A stretch of DNA of 45,050 bases from Pirellulales bacterium (GTDB lineage Bacteria > Planctomycetota > Planctomycetia > Pirellulales > Thermoguttaceae): positions 1-45,050 of the forward strand of contig JAFGPV010000097.1 of assembly GCA_016936015.1 (NCBI GenBank), read 5' to 3'. The notes below the pieces were generated by a model. That model saw nothing but the letters and a program-made list of their open reading frames with translations, was not told where the DNA came from and ran no database searches. A program made the position numbers and the translations under genes. Positions 44,518-45,050 of this stretch are shown here, in pieces. Every line of letters starts with the position of its first letter. Position 1 is the stretch's first letter.

Positions 44518-44533
44518 CAGGCAGAAATGCCTG
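44518..44533. repeat. Small palindrome in the trpD leader
   Basis: caggca, loop gaaa, tgcctg, lying 19 bases before the trpD start. It belongs to the GACAGGCA family seen at 2288-2307 and 13441-13460. It is not a trp-type attenuator: no leader peptide with tandem Trp codons is visible. Confidence 0.6.
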
Positions 44534-44551
44534 TTCTCCTGGAGGATTCGC

Positions 44552-45050
44552 ATGATTCAGCAAACTCTCGAAATGGTCGAAGCCGGCCGGGATTGTTCGA
44601 TGGCCCAGATGGAATCGGCCATCGGGGAGATGATCGAGGGGCGATGTTCCGAAGAGGAGATGGCCCGGCTGCTGACGGCGCTAAGCCGCAAAGGGGAGAC
44701 GGTGGAGGAGATTGCCGGGGCGGCGTTGGCGCTGCGACGGCACGTCACGCCGATCCGGTGCCAGCATACGGTTTATCTGGACACCTGCGGCACCGGCGGC
44801 GACGGATCGAAGACTTTTAACATCAGCACGGCGGCGGCGATCGTCACCGCGGCGGCGGGCGTGCCGGTGGCCAAGCACGGCAACCGCGGGATGACCAGCC
44901 GCAGCGGCTCGGCCGACGTCCTGGCAGAGCTGGGCGTGAACATCGAGGCGGAGGTCGCCTGCGTCGAGGCCTGCCTGGATGAACTCGGCTTGTGCTTCTG
45001 CTTCGCTCCCCTGTTGCACCAGGCGATGAAGCACGTCTCTCCGGTTCGGA
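44552..45050 (+). CDS. trpD: Anthranilate phosphoribosyltransferase (5' part)
   Basis: Catalyses transfer of phosphoribose from PRPP to anthranilate, the second step of tryptophan synthesis. The visible 166 residues have the N-terminal helical domain (MAQMESAIGEMIEGRCSEEE), the PRPP-binding glycine loop DTCGTGGDGSKTFNISTA, and the KHGNRGMTSRSGSADVLAEL motif of the family. A GGAGG ribosome site lies six bases before the ATG. The gene runs off the right end of the window. It is read away from the AAA ATPase gene, with a 222-base gap. Confidence 0.97.
   Translation, partial: MIQQTLEMVEAGRDCSMAQMESAIGEMIEGRCSEEEMARLLTALSRKGETVEEIAGAALALRRHVTPIRCQHTVYLDTCGTGGDGSKTFNISTAAAIVTAAAGVPVAKHGNRGMTSRSGSADVLAELGVNIEAEVACVEACLDELGLCFCFAPLLHQAMKHVSPVR

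Noticed and set aside
44330-44551. Trp attenuator or T-box upstream of trpD
   Set aside because: No leader peptide with Trp codons and no T-box motif is visible; the only hairpin is a small copy of a dispersed repeat.

Overview
The window looks like a chromosomal segment of a flagellated planctomycete, probably of the Pirellulales/Gemmatales type. It has high GC and long antisense open frames. Several small proteins have only planctomycete-type sequences that I recognise (the FHA gene and the two short genes after it). There are many exported TPR proteins and many short palindromic or heptameric intergenic repeats. This placement is inference from sequence character; no rRNA or other marker is present.

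Region 1 (about 155-14437, minus strand, read from high to low coordinates) is one long flagellar basal-body, export and hook operon: flgB, flgC, fliE, fliF, fliG, fliH, fliI, fliJ, a MotE-like chaperone, fliK, flgD, flgE, fliL, fliN, fliO. fliM is absent from its usual place between fliL and fliN, and motA/motB are absent between flgE and fliL. A full-consensus sigma-54 promoter (14482-14498) stands in front of flgB.

Region 2 (14624-19873, minus) is the likely control module: an 821-residue membrane-anchored TPR protein, a FlgN-like chaperone, a FleS/FlrB-type sensor kinase and a FleR/FlrC-type sigma-54 activator. The kinase has Asn at the usual phosphoacceptor position. The activator gene lies next to the sigma-54 promoter it is likely to serve.

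Region 3 (20155-24457, minus) holds an esterase-fold protein whose catalytic triad appears lost, malate dehydrogenase, and two translationally coupled membrane proteins. Together those two carry three copies of one unrecognised repeated unit. Region 4 (24678-30923, plus) is an exported TPR, TPR, ExbB/TolQ, ExbD, ExbD module, which suggests a proton-driven envelope machine. Region 5 (31032-38447, plus) holds lipM, an FHA protein, two small lineage proteins, a TPR lipoprotein, a nicotinamidase, a GNAT acetyltransferase and a secreted GH20 hexosaminidase.

Region 6 (38448-42430) is a repeat and mobile-element zone. It contains an intact REP-associated tyrosine transposase element with 26-bp terminal inverted repeats, a decayed second copy, a solo element end, an AT-rich block with small membrane or secreted ORFs, a 51-codon tail of mutS, and an HNH endonuclease gene. 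The window ends with a large AAA ATPase (minus) and the 5' part of trpD (plus). Across the window, 7-bp tandem tracts and several palindrome families fill intergenic gaps, and two palindromes lie in frame inside genes.
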